From Paenibacillus sp. LHD-117 (GTDB lineage Bacteria; Bacillota; Bacilli; Paenibacillales; Paenibacillaceae), in NCBI RefSeq assembly GCF_030929555.1, contig NZ_JAVFVT010000018.1, positions 62,001 through 126,000 on the forward strand: 64,000 nucleotides of DNA, written 5' to 3'. A program made the position numbers and the translations under genes. Position 1 is the first letter of the stretch. Every line of letters begins with the position of its first letter. Below the pieces are notes generated by a model. The model ran no database searches, was not told the DNA's origin, and saw only the letters and a program-made list of their open reading frames with translations. Positions 35,750 to 44,618 of this stretch are shown in pieces.

Positions 35750-37039
35750 TTATACCCATTCCACGTTCGCGCCAAGCGCCTTCAGGTGATCGAAGTAAAT
35801 CGGATACGATTTGGCTACGTGATGGGCATCGCGAATCCGAAGCGGAGCCTTGGCGCGCAAGCCAACGACGGTTAGCGCCATAATGACGCGATGATCGTAA
35901 TGCGCGTTAATTTCGACGCCGCCTTCCACGCCTTCCGGCCTGCCATGCACGATAATTTCGGCTTGACGCTCCTCGACGTTCGCTCCCGCCTTGCGAAGCT
36001 CGTTCAAGTAGTCGGTAATGCGGTCGCATTCCTTGTACCTCAAATTCTCGACGTTATAGAATCGGGAGGTTCCCTCCGCGAAAACAGCGGCGGCTACCAT
36101 CGCGAGCACGGCATCCGTCGCGTGGTCGCCGTCGAACTCGACCGCCTTCAGCTTGCCGTTGCCTTTGACATGGACGATGCCGTTCTCGTGTGTAAGCGGC
36201 GTTTGCATCATGCGAAGCACGTCGACGACCGCGCGCTCGCCCTGCTTGCTATTCTCGGCGAGACGGTGCACGATCACATCCGATTCGGTAACCGCAGCGG
36301 CGGCGAGAATCGCGGCAGATCCCGGGTAATCCCCTTGCACAGCGTACGTCTTCGCTTCGTATTGCTGACGGCCCGGCACGCGGAAGCGCATGTAATCTTC
36401 GTCCGCGTGGATGACGATGCCCGCTTGCTCCAACACTTCCAGCGTCTGTCCGACGACGACCTTCGACTTCAGATCATGCAGCACCTCGATCTCGCTGTCT
36501 TCGTCGAGAAGCGGCGTCAGGAACAACAGCGCGCTAAGAAATTGGGAGCTGATATTTCCGGACACTTGAATATGACCGCCCTTTGGCTGCCCGCCCTGAA
36601 TGCGGATCGGCAACTTGCCCTCGCGATGCTCGATTTTCACACCCATGGAGCTTAGCGATTCGATCAGGTCGTCATGCGGTCGTTTGCCGAGCGAATCCGG
36701 ATAACGGTTAATGAACGTCACGTCAGGGCAGAGCGAAGCGATCGCCATCAGGAAACGCAATACCGCGCCGGCATTGCCTACGTCCAGTTGACTCGCCGGT
36801 TTCGGATGGCGTCCGAAGCCTGTAATGACGATTTTCTCCTCGTCCTCTTCGACGACGGCGCCGAGATCGCGGATGCAGCGGCGCATGGCGTCGCTGTCTT
36901 CGCTATGGGCCGGATAATAGATCGTGCTTGTCCCTTCGGCGAGCGCGGCGACGAGCAGGTAGCGCGTCGTATAGTTTTTGGAAGATAATGCTTGAATTTC
37001 TCCCGCGAGCCGGGGAGTCGGTGTTACGATAACGTCCAT
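35750..37039 (-). CDS. aroA: 3-phosphoshikimate 1-carboxyvinyltransferase (EPSP synthase)
   Basis: AroA forms EPSP from shikimate-3-phosphate and PEP in chorismate synthesis. The 429-residue protein has the double-domain fold with GNISSQFLSALLFLTP, LRYKECDRITDYLNEL and NAHYDHRVIMALTVVGL, and the C-terminal HHVAKSYPIYFDHL. The active-site loops differ from common forms: SKNYTTR replaces the usual KSISHR (Lys and Arg kept) and GNAGAVLRFL replaces GNAGTAMRPL. It follows aroK by 27 bp, which supports its role in the pathway. Confidence 0.9.
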   Translation of the reverse strand: MDVIVTPTPRLAGEIQALSSKNYTTRYLLVAALAEGTSTIYYPAHSEDSDAMRRCIRDLGAVVEEDEEKIVITGFGRHPKPASQLDVGNAGAVLRFLMAIASLCPDVTFINRYPDSLGKRPHDDLIESLSSMGVKIEHREGKLPIRIQGGQPKGGHIQVSGNISSQFLSALLFLTPLLDEDSEIEVLHDLKSKVVVGQTLEVLEQAGIVIHADEDYMRFRVPGRQQYEAKTYAVQGDYPGSAAILAAAAVTESDVIVHRLAENSKQGERAVVDVLRMMQTPLTHENGIVHVKGNGKLKAVEFDGDHATDAVLAMVAAAVFAEGTSRFYNVENLRYKECDRITDYLNELRKAGANVEERQAEIIVHGRPEGVEGGVEINAHYDHRVIMALTVVGLRAKAPLRIRDAHHVAKSYPIYFDHLKALGANVEWV

Positions 37040-37066
37040 TGTTGGTAGGTCTCCTTTAACAGTCCA

Positions 37067-37624
37067 TTATTCGATTGATTTCCCAGTTTCGAATGCATCA
37101 TGCAAACGCTGCAAAATGTCGCGCGCGACGTCCTTCACGGACATGCCCGTCGTATCGATCGTCGCGTGGGCGAAGTCGTATGCCCCCCTGCGCTGTTCGA
37201 GAAGCGCATGAACCCTGGCGCCGGCATCCCCTTGCAGGAGCGGCCTCTCTTCGTCTTGCGAGACGCGGGCGATGATGCTATCGGCATCCGCGGCTAGCGC
37301 GACGACGAAGCTCTTCTCCAGCATGAGCGCACGATTGCGCTCCCTTAGCACGGCGCCGCCGCCCGTGGCAACGACCGCGGGTTCTTCTCGATGCAAGATG
37401 TCGCTGATGGCTTCCGATTCGATGTCGCGAAACCGTTGTTCGCCGTCCGAGGAGAAAATATCGGCAATCGTCCGTTGCTCCCTCAGGACGATTTCGTCGT
37501 CGCTATCCATCCGCGCCCAGCCAAGCTGTTCCGACAGTTCTCGGCTGACGCTCGATTTGCCCGTACCCATGAAACCGATCAGCACGAGCTTATTAACGGC
37601 ACGGCTATCCATGTGTGCATTCAT
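37067..37624 (-). CDS. aroK: Shikimate kinase AroK
   Basis: AroK phosphorylates shikimate, the step before AroA. The 185-residue protein has the P-loop LIGFMGTGKSSVSREL, MDSDDEIV with the conserved Asp pair, SSDGEQRFRDIES, and ATGGGAVLRERN, which binds shikimate. The lid follows with DEERPLLQG. Two ATGs are possible: 37624 sits only a few bases after AAAGGA, while 37612 gives a more usual spacing. It is upstream of aroA in the same transcript. Confidence 0.95.
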   Translation of the reverse strand: MNAHMDSRAVNKLVLIGFMGTGKSSVSRELSEQLGWARMDSDDEIVLREQRTIADIFSSDGEQRFRDIESEAISDILHREEPAVVATGGGAVLRERNRALMLEKSFVVALAADADSIIARVSQDEERPLLQGDAGARVHALLEQRRGAYDFAHATIDTTGMSVKDVARDILQRLHDAFETGKSIE

Positions 37625-37756
37625 CCTTTTTCATGTTCTGCGTAAACGAATTCTTCCATATCATATCATTTTTTTGCAGTTCCGGTGTATAAAAAAGTTG
37701 CAATAGCCGTATCCATGTTAATGATGCAAACTTTATGCAAAGGGTGTGACCCCAAA

Positions 37757-38056
37757 ATGAAAAGCCCGGTCCGTCCGCTTCATCCTACCGATCAAAGAAT
37801 CCGCACTATTCTCGATCCGGAACACCCGCTCTGCCGCGACGACGTCATCTGGATGCTCGGCTATATCAAAAAAAAGGTGGCTGACGAAGATCCCGCATTC
37901 ATGGATCTGTCGCAGCCACGCCTCATGAAAAACTTTCTGTACTTCGCCGAAGCGGCGATGGCGCTTATCCAGCGCAGGCATTGCAGCGACCAAGAAGCGG
38001 ACCGGCTGCGCGAATGGCTTCGCGAGGCTTCCCACGGATTGGTCCCTGAGCGCTAG
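37757..38056 (+). CDS. Hypothetical protein, 99 residues
   Basis: I do not recognise a family. The soluble protein has a Pro/Arg-rich N-terminus followed by acidic and helical segments (DDVIWMLGYIKKKVADEDP, KNFLYFAEAAMALIQRR). The ATG at 37757 is preceded by AAAGGG with a long gap; a longer frame from 37685 would add a hydrophobic, membrane-like N-terminus and cannot be excluded. It converges on gndA with only three bases between stops. Confidence 0.55.
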   Translation: MKSPVRPLHPTDQRIRTILDPEHPLCRDDVIWMLGYIKKKVADEDPAFMDLSQPRLMKNFLYFAEAAMALIQRRHCSDQEADRLREWLREASHGLVPER

Positions 38057-38059
38057 CGA

Positions 38060-39472
38060 TTAGGATTGCAGCCAGTTGAAGTGGAACGTGCCTTCTTTGT
38101 CCACGCGCTTGAACGTGTGGGCGCCGAAGTAGTCGCGCTGCGCTTGCAGCAGGTTTGCCGGCAGGCGTTCCGTCCGGTAGCTGTCGAAGTAAGCCAGCGC
38201 GCTGGAGAACGCCGGAACAGGCACGCCGTTCGTAACGGCCGACGCGATTACTTCGCGCCATGCGCCTTGGTACGACTCTACGATTTCTTTGAAGTAAGGG
38301 TCTAGCAGCAGGTTGCGAAGCGCTGGATCGCGGTCGTACGCGTCCTTGATGTTCTGCAGGAAACGGGCACGGATAATGCAGCCGCCGCGGAAGATCATCG
38401 CGATGTCGCCGTAACGCAGATCCCAGCCATACTCTTCGGAAGCCGCGCGCATTTGTGCGAAGCCTTGCGCGTAGGAGCAGATTTTGCTCGCGAACAGCGC
38501 TTTGCGCACGGCTTCGATGAACGCCGCTTTATCGCCTTGGAACGGCGCCTTCGCGGGGCCGCTCAGCACTTTGCTGGCCGCAACGCGTTCTTCCTTCATA
38601 GCGGAGAGGAAACGCGTGAATACCGATTCCGTGATGATGGACAAAGGCACGCCGAGATCCAGGGAGCTTTGGCTTGTCCATTTGCCCGTGCCCTTCTGAC
38701 CCGCGGAGTCCAGAATGACGTCGACCATCGGTTTGCCCGTTTCCGGATCGTATTTGGAGAAGATGTCGCGAGTGATCTCGATCAGGTAGCTGTCGAGCTC
38801 GCCTTTGTTCCACTCCGTGAATATTTCATGCAGTTCTTCCGTGCCGAGGCCCAGCACGTTCTGCAGCAAATCGTACGCTTCGCAGATCAGCTGCATGTCG
38901 CCGTATTCGATGCCGTTGTGAACCATCTTCACGTAATGACCGGCGCCGTCCGGACCGATGTACGTGCAGCACGCGTCTTCGCCGACTTTCGCGGAGATAG
39001 CCGTCAGGATCGGCTCCACGAGCTCGTACGCGGATTTCTGGCCGCCCGGCATAATGGAAGGGCCTTTCAGCGCGCCTTCTTCGCCGCCCGATACGCCCGT
39101 GCCGATGAAGCGGAATCCTTTGGCCTCCAAATCCTTGCTGCGGCGCTGCGTGTCGGGGAAGTATGCGTTGCCGCCGTCGATGATGATGTCGCCTTGATCC
39201 AGGAATGGCACAAGGGAGTCGATTGTTGCGTCCGTACCCGCTCCGGCTTGTACCATGATCAGGATTTTGCGAGGTACTTCAAGCGAAGCCACGAACTCTT
39301 CGATCGTATAAGTAGGTACCAGATTCTTGCCTGCGGATTCGCTCATGAGCTCGTCCGTTTTCTCCCGGGAGCGGTTGAACACGGAGACGGTGAACCCTCT
39401 GCTTTCGATGTTGAGGGCCAGGTTTCTGCCCATGACGGCCATGCCGATAACGCCGATTTGTTGCTTAGACAT
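38060..39472 (-). CDS. gndA: 6-phosphogluconate dehydrogenase (NADP+, decarboxylating)
   Basis: GndA oxidises 6-phosphogluconate to ribulose-5-phosphate in the oxidative pentose-phosphate pathway. The 470-residue protein has the Rossmann motif [20 protein letters not shown] (NADP via the following VFNRSREK), the substrate-site [30 protein letters not shown] and the catalytic [19 protein letters not shown]. The C-terminal [19 protein letters not shown] motif (here [15 protein letters not shown]) is present. It is transcribed alone from a promoter with TTGCAA and TATTGT. Confidence 0.96.
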   Translation of the reverse strand: MSKQQIGVIGMAVMGRNLALNIESRGFTVSVFNRSREKTDELMSESAGKNLVPTYTIEEFVASLEVPRKILIMVQAGAGTDATIDSLVPFLDQGDIIIDGGNAYFPDTQRRSKDLEAKGFRFIGTGVSGGEEGALKGPSIMPGGQKSAYELVEPILTAISAKVGEDACCTYIGPDGAGHYVKMVHNGIEYGDMQLICEAYDLLQNVLGLGTEELHEIFTEWNKGELDSYLIEITRDIFSKYDPETGKPMVDVILDSAGQKGTGKWTSQSSLDLGVPLSIITESVFTRFLSAMKEERVAASKVLSGPAKAPFQGDKAAFIEAVRKALFASKICSYAQGFAQMRAASEEYGWDLRYGDIAMIFRGGCIIRARFLQNIKDAYDRDPALRNLLLDPYFKEIVESYQGAWREVIASAVTNGVPVPAFSSALAYFDSYRTERLPANLLQAQRDYFGAHTFKRVDKEGTFHFNWLQS

Positions 39473-39510
39473 GAGTTTCTTCCATCCTTTTTTATTATAT
39501 TTTTAAGTCA

Positions 39511-39539
39511 CAATAGCTTTATTCTACTCTTTTTGCAAC
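39511..39539 (-). promoter_or_regulatory. Candidate promoter of gndA
   Basis: On the minus strand TTGCAA and TATTGT are spaced by 17 bp, about 40 bp before the ATG at 39472. Confidence 0.5.
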
Positions 39540-39602
39540 CAGATGAAAACCGTTTGCCGCGAAAAATGTCGCTCCCGCCGCATCAGATTTATTGAGCGCA
39601 AA

Positions 39603-39651
39603 AAAACGACCCCGCAAGCCGCGCCTACAAGCGCAGTTGCTTGATCGTTTT
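39603..39651 (-). terminator. Weak terminator downstream of the 198-residue gene
   Basis: AAAACGA and TCGTTTT close a GC-rich hairpin with mismatches; on the minus strand it is followed by a short T run. It lies 36 bp past the stop. Confidence 0.5.
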
Positions 39652-39686
39652 TCTAAAACTCGCTATTCAAGGGCTTCGCCATTCGT

Positions 39687-40283
39687 TCACAACTCCAGCT
39701 GCAGCATCTCCGAACGGAGCGCAACTAACCTTTCCTTCGATTCTGTAACCGCTTCCTCATTTTGGGCTTGTAGCGCTTCGTGAAGCACCGACAATTCGTA
39801 ATCAAGCTCATACCGAAGGACAGCAGCCCGCTCTTCCGCTCTCTTCGATTGGAATGCCTTGATCATTTCTTCTATCGTAACGAATGGTTTCTTCTGATAA
39901 ATAATCCGATGTTCCATGCCAGACACCTCCACAAGTCGTATAATTTCGCCGAACATGATGCTCTCGATCACGATTTGCCGATCTTTAATCCGCTTGACGA
40001 CCGCATGTCCACGTGTGTCATTAATAAGCTTTTCCAATAGCTCCGACAGCTTCTCGTCCTTGATTACATAATCGCCTACAATTTTGTACCGGGTGTTCAT
40101 CCGATGGAATTGAAGCTTCACAAGCTTGCGACCGGTCCGGATGGATACGAGGAACTGCCCCTCCGTCTCGCTCCAGTATAAGGAATATCCTTCCTGAATG
40201 AGATCGCGGATGAGATTTTGGATTTGCCGGCGTTCGAATCGCAGCTCCAGATTACAGTATTCGACTTCGTAGCTCTTATTCAC
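39687..40283 (-). CDS. Hypothetical protein, 198 residues
   Basis: I do not recognise a family. The soluble protein has an N-terminal alpha/beta half (YEVEYCNLELRFERRQIQ, LYWSETEGQFLVSIRTG, LVKLQFHRMN) and a long helical C-terminus (YELDYELSVLHEALQAQNEE) with heptad spacing. It probably forms oligomers. I chose the GTG at 40283 because it has a strong GGGAGGG site; the longer frame from ATG 40331 lacks one. Upstream are direct repeats around a candidate promoter. The 40284-40599 interval holds those repeats, an orphan hairpin and the yktB promoter. Confidence 0.6.
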   Translation of the reverse strand: MNKSYEVEYCNLELRFERRQIQNLIRDLIQEGYSLYWSETEGQFLVSIRTGRKLVKLQFHRMNTRYKIVGDYVIKDEKLSELLEKLINDTRGHAVVKRIKDRQIVIESIMFGEIIRLVEVSGMEHRIIYQKKPFVTIEEMIKAFQSKRAEERAAVLRYELDYELSVLHEALQAQNEEAVTESKERLVALRSEMLQLEL

Positions 40284-40535
40284 GGCAATCCCTCCCTTAA
40301 CCAAGTAGTAGTTGACGAAATGTTCTGACAATTTGTTCTTACCACTATCTTATACTTCATCTTATGTTCTGGCAACTTGGATTATTGACTAATTTTTAAG
40401 GTTCCGGAGCCTAATCTGCGTTTTGGAGTCCGGCGCAAAAAAACAGGGGCGGCAGTAAAGAGGCCCTCCTTCTTTTAGACTCTGAGGTCCGTCAACAATT
40501 CGTGGCATTCGATAGGCATGTCTCCCGCGTTATGT

Positions 40536-40541
40536 TATAAT
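40536..40541 (+). promoter_or_regulatory. Extended -10 promoter of yktB
   Basis: TGT-TATAAT forms an extended -10 element about 59 bp before the yktB ATG; the -35 is weak. Confidence 0.45.
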
Positions 40542-40599
40542 CATTCTAAATTAATAAACCTTCTCACACTATTATCCATGCCATCAAAGGAGCTTGCCC

Positions 40600-41262
40600 A
40601 TGACTACGACACAAACCGAACTTCAGAGGTCCCATCTCGATGGATTTACGCACGCCGACTTCGGCGTTTTCCGATTGGAAGGACTCGACGAACGAATGAA
40701 AGGCATACAGTCGCTGATTCAACCCAAATTCCGCATGATAGGAGAAAAGCTGGCGGAGGAGCTCGCCGAACGTTCCGGACACGAGATGTTTCTCCATATC
40801 GCCAAACACGCCAGAAGAACAGTGAACGCGCCGAAGGATACCTGGTTGTCGATTTGCGGGAACAAACGCGGCTACAAGGCCCACCCCCACTTCCAGCTCG
40901 GACTGTTCGACGATCACGTCTTCATCTGGCTTGCGCTTATTTATGAAGTGCCGAATAAGAAGGCTATCGCCGCAGCTTACCTTGACCAGATGGACGAAGT
41001 GATCGGAGCCGTTCCGACCGGCTACAAGCTGTCGCTCGATCATATGAAGAAAGACGCCGCCGATACCGGGTTGATGGACGACGAAGCTTGGAAGACGGCG
41101 CTTATCCGGTTCAGGGATGTACAGAAAGCCGAGCTGCTGATCGGACGGCATATTGCTGCGGACGATCTGATGCTGCGGGACGGCGAGCGGCTGCTGGACT
41201 TCGCGCTTGAGACGTATGATGCGTTGATGCCGCTCTACAAGCTGGCCTGCTCCCGTTCCTAG
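40600..41262 (+). CDS. yktB: YktB family protein (UPF0637/DUF1054)
   Basis: The 220-residue soluble protein matches the YktB family of Bacillales: the start FTHADFGVFRLEGLDERMK, then KFRMIGEKLAEELAE, KHARRTVNAPKDTWLSICGN and YKAHPHFQLGLFDDHVFIWLA (quoted in part). The function of the family is unknown. ATG 40600 follows AAAGGAG by eight bases. It is transcribed alone and ends at a bidirectional terminator facing the RND gene. Confidence 0.88.
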   Translation: MTTTQTELQRSHLDGFTHADFGVFRLEGLDERMKGIQSLIQPKFRMIGEKLAEELAERSGHEMFLHIAKHARRTVNAPKDTWLSICGNKRGYKAHPHFQLGLFDDHVFIWLALIYEVPNKKAIAAAYLDQMDEVIGAVPTGYKLSLDHMKKDAADTGLMDDEAWKTALIRFRDVQKAELLIGRHIAADDLMLRDGERLLDFALETYDALMPLYKLACSRS

Positions 41263-41280
41263 TTCCGCGATAGAAAACAA

Positions 41281-41321
41281 AAAGCCGGTAAAGGAGCGAA
41301 TTTGCTTCCTTTACCGGCTTT
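41281..41321. terminator. Bidirectional terminator between yktB and the RND gene
   Basis: A perfect 15-bp stem (AAAGCCGGTAAAGGA and its complement) with an 11-base loop is flanked by A and T runs. It serves both converging genes. Confidence 0.92.
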
Positions 41322-41372
41322 ATTGCGCTTTGCGTGATACGCTAGCGATCACGTACTCGATACAGCGCCGAT

Positions 41373-44300
41373 CTAGGCTTCCGCGCCCGCTGCTGCTTCC
41401 GTCCGAAGTGCGCCGCTTGCCGCCTTACGCTGCTTCCGCGATTTGCGGAAGAATAGAAGCTCGTAGACGCAAGGTACGATGACGAGCGTAAGCAGCGTAG
41501 CTGCGGCCAGACCGCCGATGACGACGATCGCCAAACTCTGGGAGACGATGCTTCCGGATTCATGCGATCCGAACACGAGCGGCAGCATCGCGCAGATCGT
41601 CGCGAGCGCCGTCATGATGATCGGCCTCATTCGCGTCGTAGCCGCTTCGATGAGCGAATCGCGAATTGTCATCGTTTCTTCGTTCTGCTTCACGCGGTCA
41701 ATCAGGACGATCGCGTTCGTGACGACGATGCCGATCAGCATCAGCGCACCGAACATCGCCGTGAAATCAGGCGTTACGCCAGATACGAGCAAGCCCGTGA
41801 CCGCTCCGATCGCGGCAAGCGGCAAGGAGATCATGATCGCCAGCGGAGCTCTTAGCGTCTTGAATGTTAACACCATGATCAAGTATACCAGGCCGATCGA
41901 GATTAACGCCGTAATGCCGAGATCCGCGAAGTCGCTGGATTGTTCGGTGGATGCGCCGCCCACGGTCGCTTCCACGCCTTCCGGCAGGACAAGCTCTCCC
42001 GTCTTCGTTTGGATTTCTTTGCCGACGACCGACAGCTTGTCGGGAGCGACGCTTGCGGTTACCCGCAAGTAAGGTTTGCCTTCCTTGTGATAATACAATG
42101 TCGGTTCTTCCGTACGAACCAGCTCGGCGACCGTCGAGATCGGGACAGGACCCGCTTCCGTCATAACGGTAAGCGCGTTAAGTTCGTTCTCCGATGCGGG
42201 ATTCACGACCGGCTGAAGCCAGACGGGCGTCTCGCCATCCGACAGCCCGACGGTACCGATCGGCAGCGGATTGAGCGTGCCTTGAAGCTGCTGGGCAATC
42301 TCTCCGCCTTTCGCCAGCTCCGGATTAACGCGGAATGCATAGACAGGCTTTAACTCTTCCTGGCTGCTCTCTACCTTCAGCACGCCGTCGATGCCGGCAA
42401 TGCTCTTCTCCAGTTCGCCTGCGGCATCGGCGAGCTTAGACTCTTCTCCCGTTACGTCGATGAACACGGTCGTGGAACCGCCGCCCATCATGAGATCCGA
42501 AGCGCTGGCGAGCAATTCCGCTTCCGGGTACTGCCCCGACTGAGCGCGCACTTCTTCCATAACTGCCTCTGCGTCCGCGCCTTCCTTCATATCGACGATA
42601 AAACTGACTAGCGTCGGCGACGACACGCCGCCGTATTGCGCGGCATCCGAGCTGTTGCCAAGCGACATTAACGTCCATTCGACGCCTTCATGCCCGATCA
42701 AGTAACTCTCCAGCTTCGTTCCGCCTGTGAGCACATCGGCTTCCGGCGTATCGCTAGGGTATTCCAGCGTTACGTTCAGGTTCTCTGCACTTGAAGAGTC
42801 GAGCGCGGCTTTCGGCATCAACACGTATGCGCTGACCGAACCGGCAAGCAAGATCACCGACAATGTCAACGCGATCCACTTATGGCGAAGGTTCCAGGCC
42901 AGGAACGACGCGAACCGAGGCGAACCGGCATGCTCTTTCTCCTTGGTGCCGCGAAGAAGCCAAGCGCTCAGAAGCGGCACGACGGTCAGCGCGACGATTA
43001 GCGAAGCAAGCAGCGAATATGTCACCGTCAGCGCGAACGGCAGCAGGAATGCCTGCAGTGAACCGCGCAGCAAGCCCATCGGCAAGAACACGGCGACCGT
43101 CACAATCGTAGACGAAGTGATCGCCGAAGCGACTTCTTTAGTCGCATCCGTAATCAAGGAGACGGAGAACGTTTCCTTCTGCAGCCTGCGATAAATATTT
43201 TCGATGACGACGATGCTGTCGTCAACAAGCCGGCCGACGGCGACCGCGACGCCGCCGAGCGTAATAATATTCAGCGTAACGCCGGACAATTGCAGCAAAT
43301 AAAGCGTAATGCCTAGCGACAGCGGAATGGACACGATCGTGACGATCGTCGCCTTGAAATTCCGCATGAACAGCAGGATGACGATCGTGGCGAACAAGGC
43401 GCCTAGCAGCACTTCACGAAGCATGCTGTTCACGGAATGCTCGACGGACTCAGCGCTGCTTAGCAACATGGAAGCATTGACGCCGTTATCCGCATCGTTC
43501 ATTTCCTCAATTGTCTTCTCGATCTGTTTTCCAACCGTAACGGCGTTCGCGTCGGCGGCTTTCGAGATCGTCATCATGACCGCATCCCGGCCGTTCATCC
43601 GGCTGATGCTCTCTTGCTCCTTCGCCAGCTCAACGGTTGCGACATCGGCAAGTGTCTTGCCCGGCGCGACCGGCAGCTTTTTCAACGAATCCAGTGACGA
43701 AATTTCGTCATAAACGTTCAGGCTTGCCGCCTGGCCGTCAATGCTCCGGTCGCCGATGGAGGAATGAACGCCTCTGCCCTGCAAAACGCCCATCAAAGAT
43801 TGAACGGGGATTCCCGCGTCGGCAAGCTTCTCGGCCGAAGGGATGATGTGAATGGCCGGCTGCGCTCCGCCGGATACCGAAATTTGGCCCGTTCCTTCGA
43901 TGCCCTGGAGCTCGTTCTTCAGCTCCGTCAACCGCTCTTCGCGTTCATGGTCGCTCAGACTGTCGTCGAACGTGAACGTGACCCAGGCGATCGGAATCAT
44001 TGACGTATGAAACTGGACGACGAACGGCTTCATGACGTTCTCGGGCAGCTGAACGCTTGCGACCGCCCGCTCCACTTCTGCCTTCGCTTCCTTCATATCG
44101 GTAGACGCATCGAAGTTTAGGTTAATCTGCGAATACCCGTCCCCCGATGTTGAGAACGCCGAAGTTTTGCCTTTCGTGTACAACACCGCTTCCTCGAGCG
44201 GCTTCGTGACGTTCTGTTCCATGGTTTTCGCATTAATGCCTTGCCCGATCGATGTAATCATGACCTGCGGATTATCCGCCGCAGGCAGAAACTCCATCGG

Positions 44301-44399
44301 CAATCTGAAATAGCTGATGATCCCCATCGCCAGCGCCATGACCACCAGCAATCCGATTGCCGCTTTATTGCGGAATGACCAACCCGTGATTCTATTCAT
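41373..44399 (-). CDS. RND-family efflux pump (AcrB/SwrC type)
   Basis: This 1,008-residue transporter uses the proton gradient to expel amphiphilic drugs, lipopeptides or similar compounds. It has the RND layout: helix 1 at about 10-30, a large extracytoplasmic domain, helices 2-6 with GGVAVAVGRLVDDSIVVIEN, and a second repeat with ITALISIGLVYLIMVLTF and GIVVTNAIVLIDRV. In B. subtilis the relative SwrC/YerP exports surfactin. No membrane-fusion or outer-membrane partner is nearby, as expected in a Gram-positive. The ATG at 44399 has AGGA nine bases upstream; a longer frame reaches 44531 without support. Confidence 0.92.
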   Translation of the reverse strand: MNRITGWSFRNKAAIGLLVVMALAMGIISYFRLPMEFLPAADNPQVMITSIGQGINAKTMEQNVTKPLEEAVLYTKGKTSAFSTSGDGYSQINLNFDASTDMKEAKAEVERAVASVQLPENVMKPFVVQFHTSMIPIAWVTFTFDDSLSDHEREERLTELKNELQGIEGTGQISVSGGAQPAIHIIPSAEKLADAGIPVQSLMGVLQGRGVHSSIGDRSIDGQAASLNVYDEISSLDSLKKLPVAPGKTLADVATVELAKEQESISRMNGRDAVMMTISKAADANAVTVGKQIEKTIEEMNDADNGVNASMLLSSAESVEHSVNSMLREVLLGALFATIVILLFMRNFKATIVTIVSIPLSLGITLYLLQLSGVTLNIITLGGVAVAVGRLVDDSIVVIENIYRRLQKETFSVSLITDATKEVASAITSSTIVTVAVFLPMGLLRGSLQAFLLPFALTVTYSLLASLIVALTVVPLLSAWLLRGTKEKEHAGSPRFASFLAWNLRHKWIALTLSVILLAGSVSAYVLMPKAALDSSSAENLNVTLEYPSDTPEADVLTGGTKLESYLIGHEGVEWTLMSLGNSSDAAQYGGVSSPTLVSFIVDMKEGADAEAVMEEVRAQSGQYPEAELLASASDLMMGGGSTTVFIDVTGEESKLADAAGELEKSIAGIDGVLKVESSQEELKPVYAFRVNPELAKGGEIAQQLQGTLNPLPIGTVGLSDGETPVWLQPVVNPASENELNALTVMTEAGPVPISTVAELVRTEEPTLYYHKEGKPYLRVTASVAPDKLSVVGKEIQTKTGELVLPEGVEATVGGASTEQSSDFADLGITALISIGLVYLIMVLTFKTLRAPLAIMISLPLAAIGAVTGLLVSGVTPDFTAMFGALMLIGIVVTNAIVLIDRVKQNEETMTIRDSLIEAATTRMRPIIMTALATICAMLPLVFGSHESGSIVSQSLAIVVIGGLAAATLLTLVIVPCVYELLFFRKSRKQRKAASGALRTEAAAGAEA

Positions 44400-44570
44400 C
44401 CTTTTTGTTCCTACTCCTTCTCCGTGCTCGGAAATGTTTATTTTGTCATTACCATCATAACGGGAAGGAAAAAAGCAAAAAAACGTCTGGAGGCGGTATT
44501 CAAACCACTCCAAAGGTCTGACGGAATCCAAGACCTAAGTCGGGGGAACGGTCCTCCGGACACAAAAAAA

Positions 44571-44597
44571 CCGGGCTCCCCTCTTCGAGGAAACCCG
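44571..44597 (-). terminator. Terminator of the MFS gene
   Basis: On the minus strand CGGG-TTT-CCTC pairs with GAGG-GGAG-CCCGG and is followed by seven T residues, 20 bp past the MFS stop. Confidence 0.7.
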
Positions 44598-44618
44598 ACG
44601 CGTTTGATACCGATGAAA

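Noticed and set aside
40437..40485. Hairpin AGGGGC/GGCCCT as a terminator
   Set aside because: No gene on either strand reads into it from a suitable distance, so I leave it as an orphan hairpin in the intergenic region.
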